Shown one piece after another: positions 6,002 to 6,472 of a DNA stretch of 6,472 nt (positions within the stretch are counted from its first letter, which is position 1; each line of letters begins with the position of its first letter). The notes beneath the pieces are model-generated. The model ran no database searches. It was not told the DNA's origin and was given only the letters and a program-made list of their open reading frames with translations. The DNA comes from TMED27 sp964350695 (GTDB lineage: Bacteria; Pseudomonadota; Alphaproteobacteria; Micavibrionales; Micavibrionaceae), in NCBI GenBank assembly GCA_964350695.1, contig CAYGKM010000025.1:1-6472 (forward strand). The letters run 5' to 3'. The translations under genes were made by a program, and so were the position numbers.

Positions 6002-6472
6002 ATGCCTTGGTGAGAGCGGAGAGTATGCCTTGGAGTGTCCGCACTTCCTGCTCGCTCAAATCATTGCGCGTGAAGATGTTTTGAATATTGCGCACCATCG
6101 TGGGCTTTAAGCCCTCGGCCTTAAAAAAATTCGCCGCCTCCAGCTCGCTTTCAAGCCGATCAAGAAACGCAAACAACTCTTCCTTCGTCGCTGGCGGGCT
6201 ATCCTTTGGCCGCGGCGCGCAAGCGACCTCGTCTTCGGCAAATTGTGACACAACCAGCAGCACCGCCTGCGCGAGGTTCAGCGAAGAAAATTCAGGGTTG
6301 GTCGGCACTTGCACAATCGCGCCGCACAGCGCCAGATCGTCATTGTCCATCCCGCTTTGCTCACCGCCAAACACGAACCCCACTTTCTGGCCTTCCCCCA
6401 TATGCGCTCTGGCCTCTTGCATCGCCGCGCGGGGGGCGAGAACAGGTTTCACCATATCGCGAGGCCGCGCGG
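6000..6472 (-). CDS. trmJ: TrmJ-like tRNA/rRNA 2'-O-methyltransferase (SPOUT family), 5' end outside window
   Basis: C-terminal part of a TrmH-group RNA methyltransferase. TrmJ methylates the 2'-OH of tRNA nucleotide 32 in the anticodon loop using S-adenosylmethionine. The frame stays open to the right edge: the codons before the ATG at 6455 read ARPRD, joining ARPRDMVKPVLAPR, a conserved internal stretch, so that ATG is not the start. The SPOUT knot motifs are FVFGGEQSG (6374-6348) and the S-adenosylmethionine-binding loop SSLNLAQAVLLV further on. The C-terminal helical extension, with MVRNIQNIFTRNDLSEQEVR, is typical of TrmJ rather than TrmH or TrmL. Gln replaces the usual Arg in the FGxERSG motif. 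About the first 90-100 residues are missing. The gene is convergent with rpsD, an arrangement I recall from other alphaproteobacteria. Exact target position is inferred from family. Confidence 0.88.
   Translation of the reverse strand, partial: ARPRDMVKPVLAPRAAMQEARAHMGEGQKVGFVFGGEQSGMDNDDLALCGAIVQVPTNPEFSSLNLAQAVLLVVSQFAEDEVACAPRPKDSPPATKEELFAFLDRLESELEAANFFKAEGLKPTMVRNIQNIFTRNDLSEQEVRTLQGILSALTKA

Noticed and set aside
6453..6455. ATG taken as the start of a 151-residue methyltransferase
   Set aside because: The frame continues upstream with ARPRD, part of a conserved internal TrmJ motif, and the gene runs off the window edge.

Overview
The window looks like chromosomal DNA from an alphaproteobacterium. 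The main evidence is the ribosomal protein S4 gene, which encodes the zinc-free S4 form. Its opening (SAKHKIDRRIGGNLWGRAKS) and its end (VEFYSR) match the alphaproteobacterial version as I know it. The gene also stands outside any S13/S11/rpoA cluster and lies tail to tail with a TrmJ-type RNA methyltransferase gene. I cannot assign a genus from the sequence alone.

Layout from left to right. (1) Bases 1-51 are the 3' part of a tRNA with anticodon CAU, probably the lysidine-type tRNA-Ile2, on the + strand. (2) Bases 58-3453, on the - strand, encode a 1131-residue secreted zinc protease of the serralysin type. The catalytic domain is followed by six RTX nonapeptides, and then by an unusual tail of two cadherin/Ig-like modules and three related carbohydrate-binding-like modules. 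(3) A 177-base intergenic region holds a likely promoter for the protease. (4) Bases 3631-5169, on the + strand, encode a SulP-family anion transporter with a C-terminal STAS domain. (5) Bases 5170-5322 hold a strong sigma-70-type promoter and a leader of about 100 bases. (6) Bases 5323-5943 are rpsD, ending at a strong terminator at 5972-6001. (7) Bases 6000-6472, on the - strand, are the 3' part of the trmJ-like gene, whose start lies beyond the right edge.

No operon is evident: each gene appears to be its own unit. tRNA, rpsD and trmJ are core translation genes. The protease is an accessory exoenzyme sitting 6 bases from the tRNA. The SulP transporter is divergent from the protease and has no visible functional link to its neighbours. 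No type I secretion genes are present, so protease export must rely on a transporter encoded elsewhere.

The most noteworthy element is the protease. Its RTX block is in the middle of the protein, and about 700 residues of binding-type modules separate it from the predicted C-terminal secretion signal. The modules read as a duplicated cadherin-plus-CBM pair followed by a lone third CBM-like copy. I found no CRISPR array, insertion sequence, riboswitch or replication origin.
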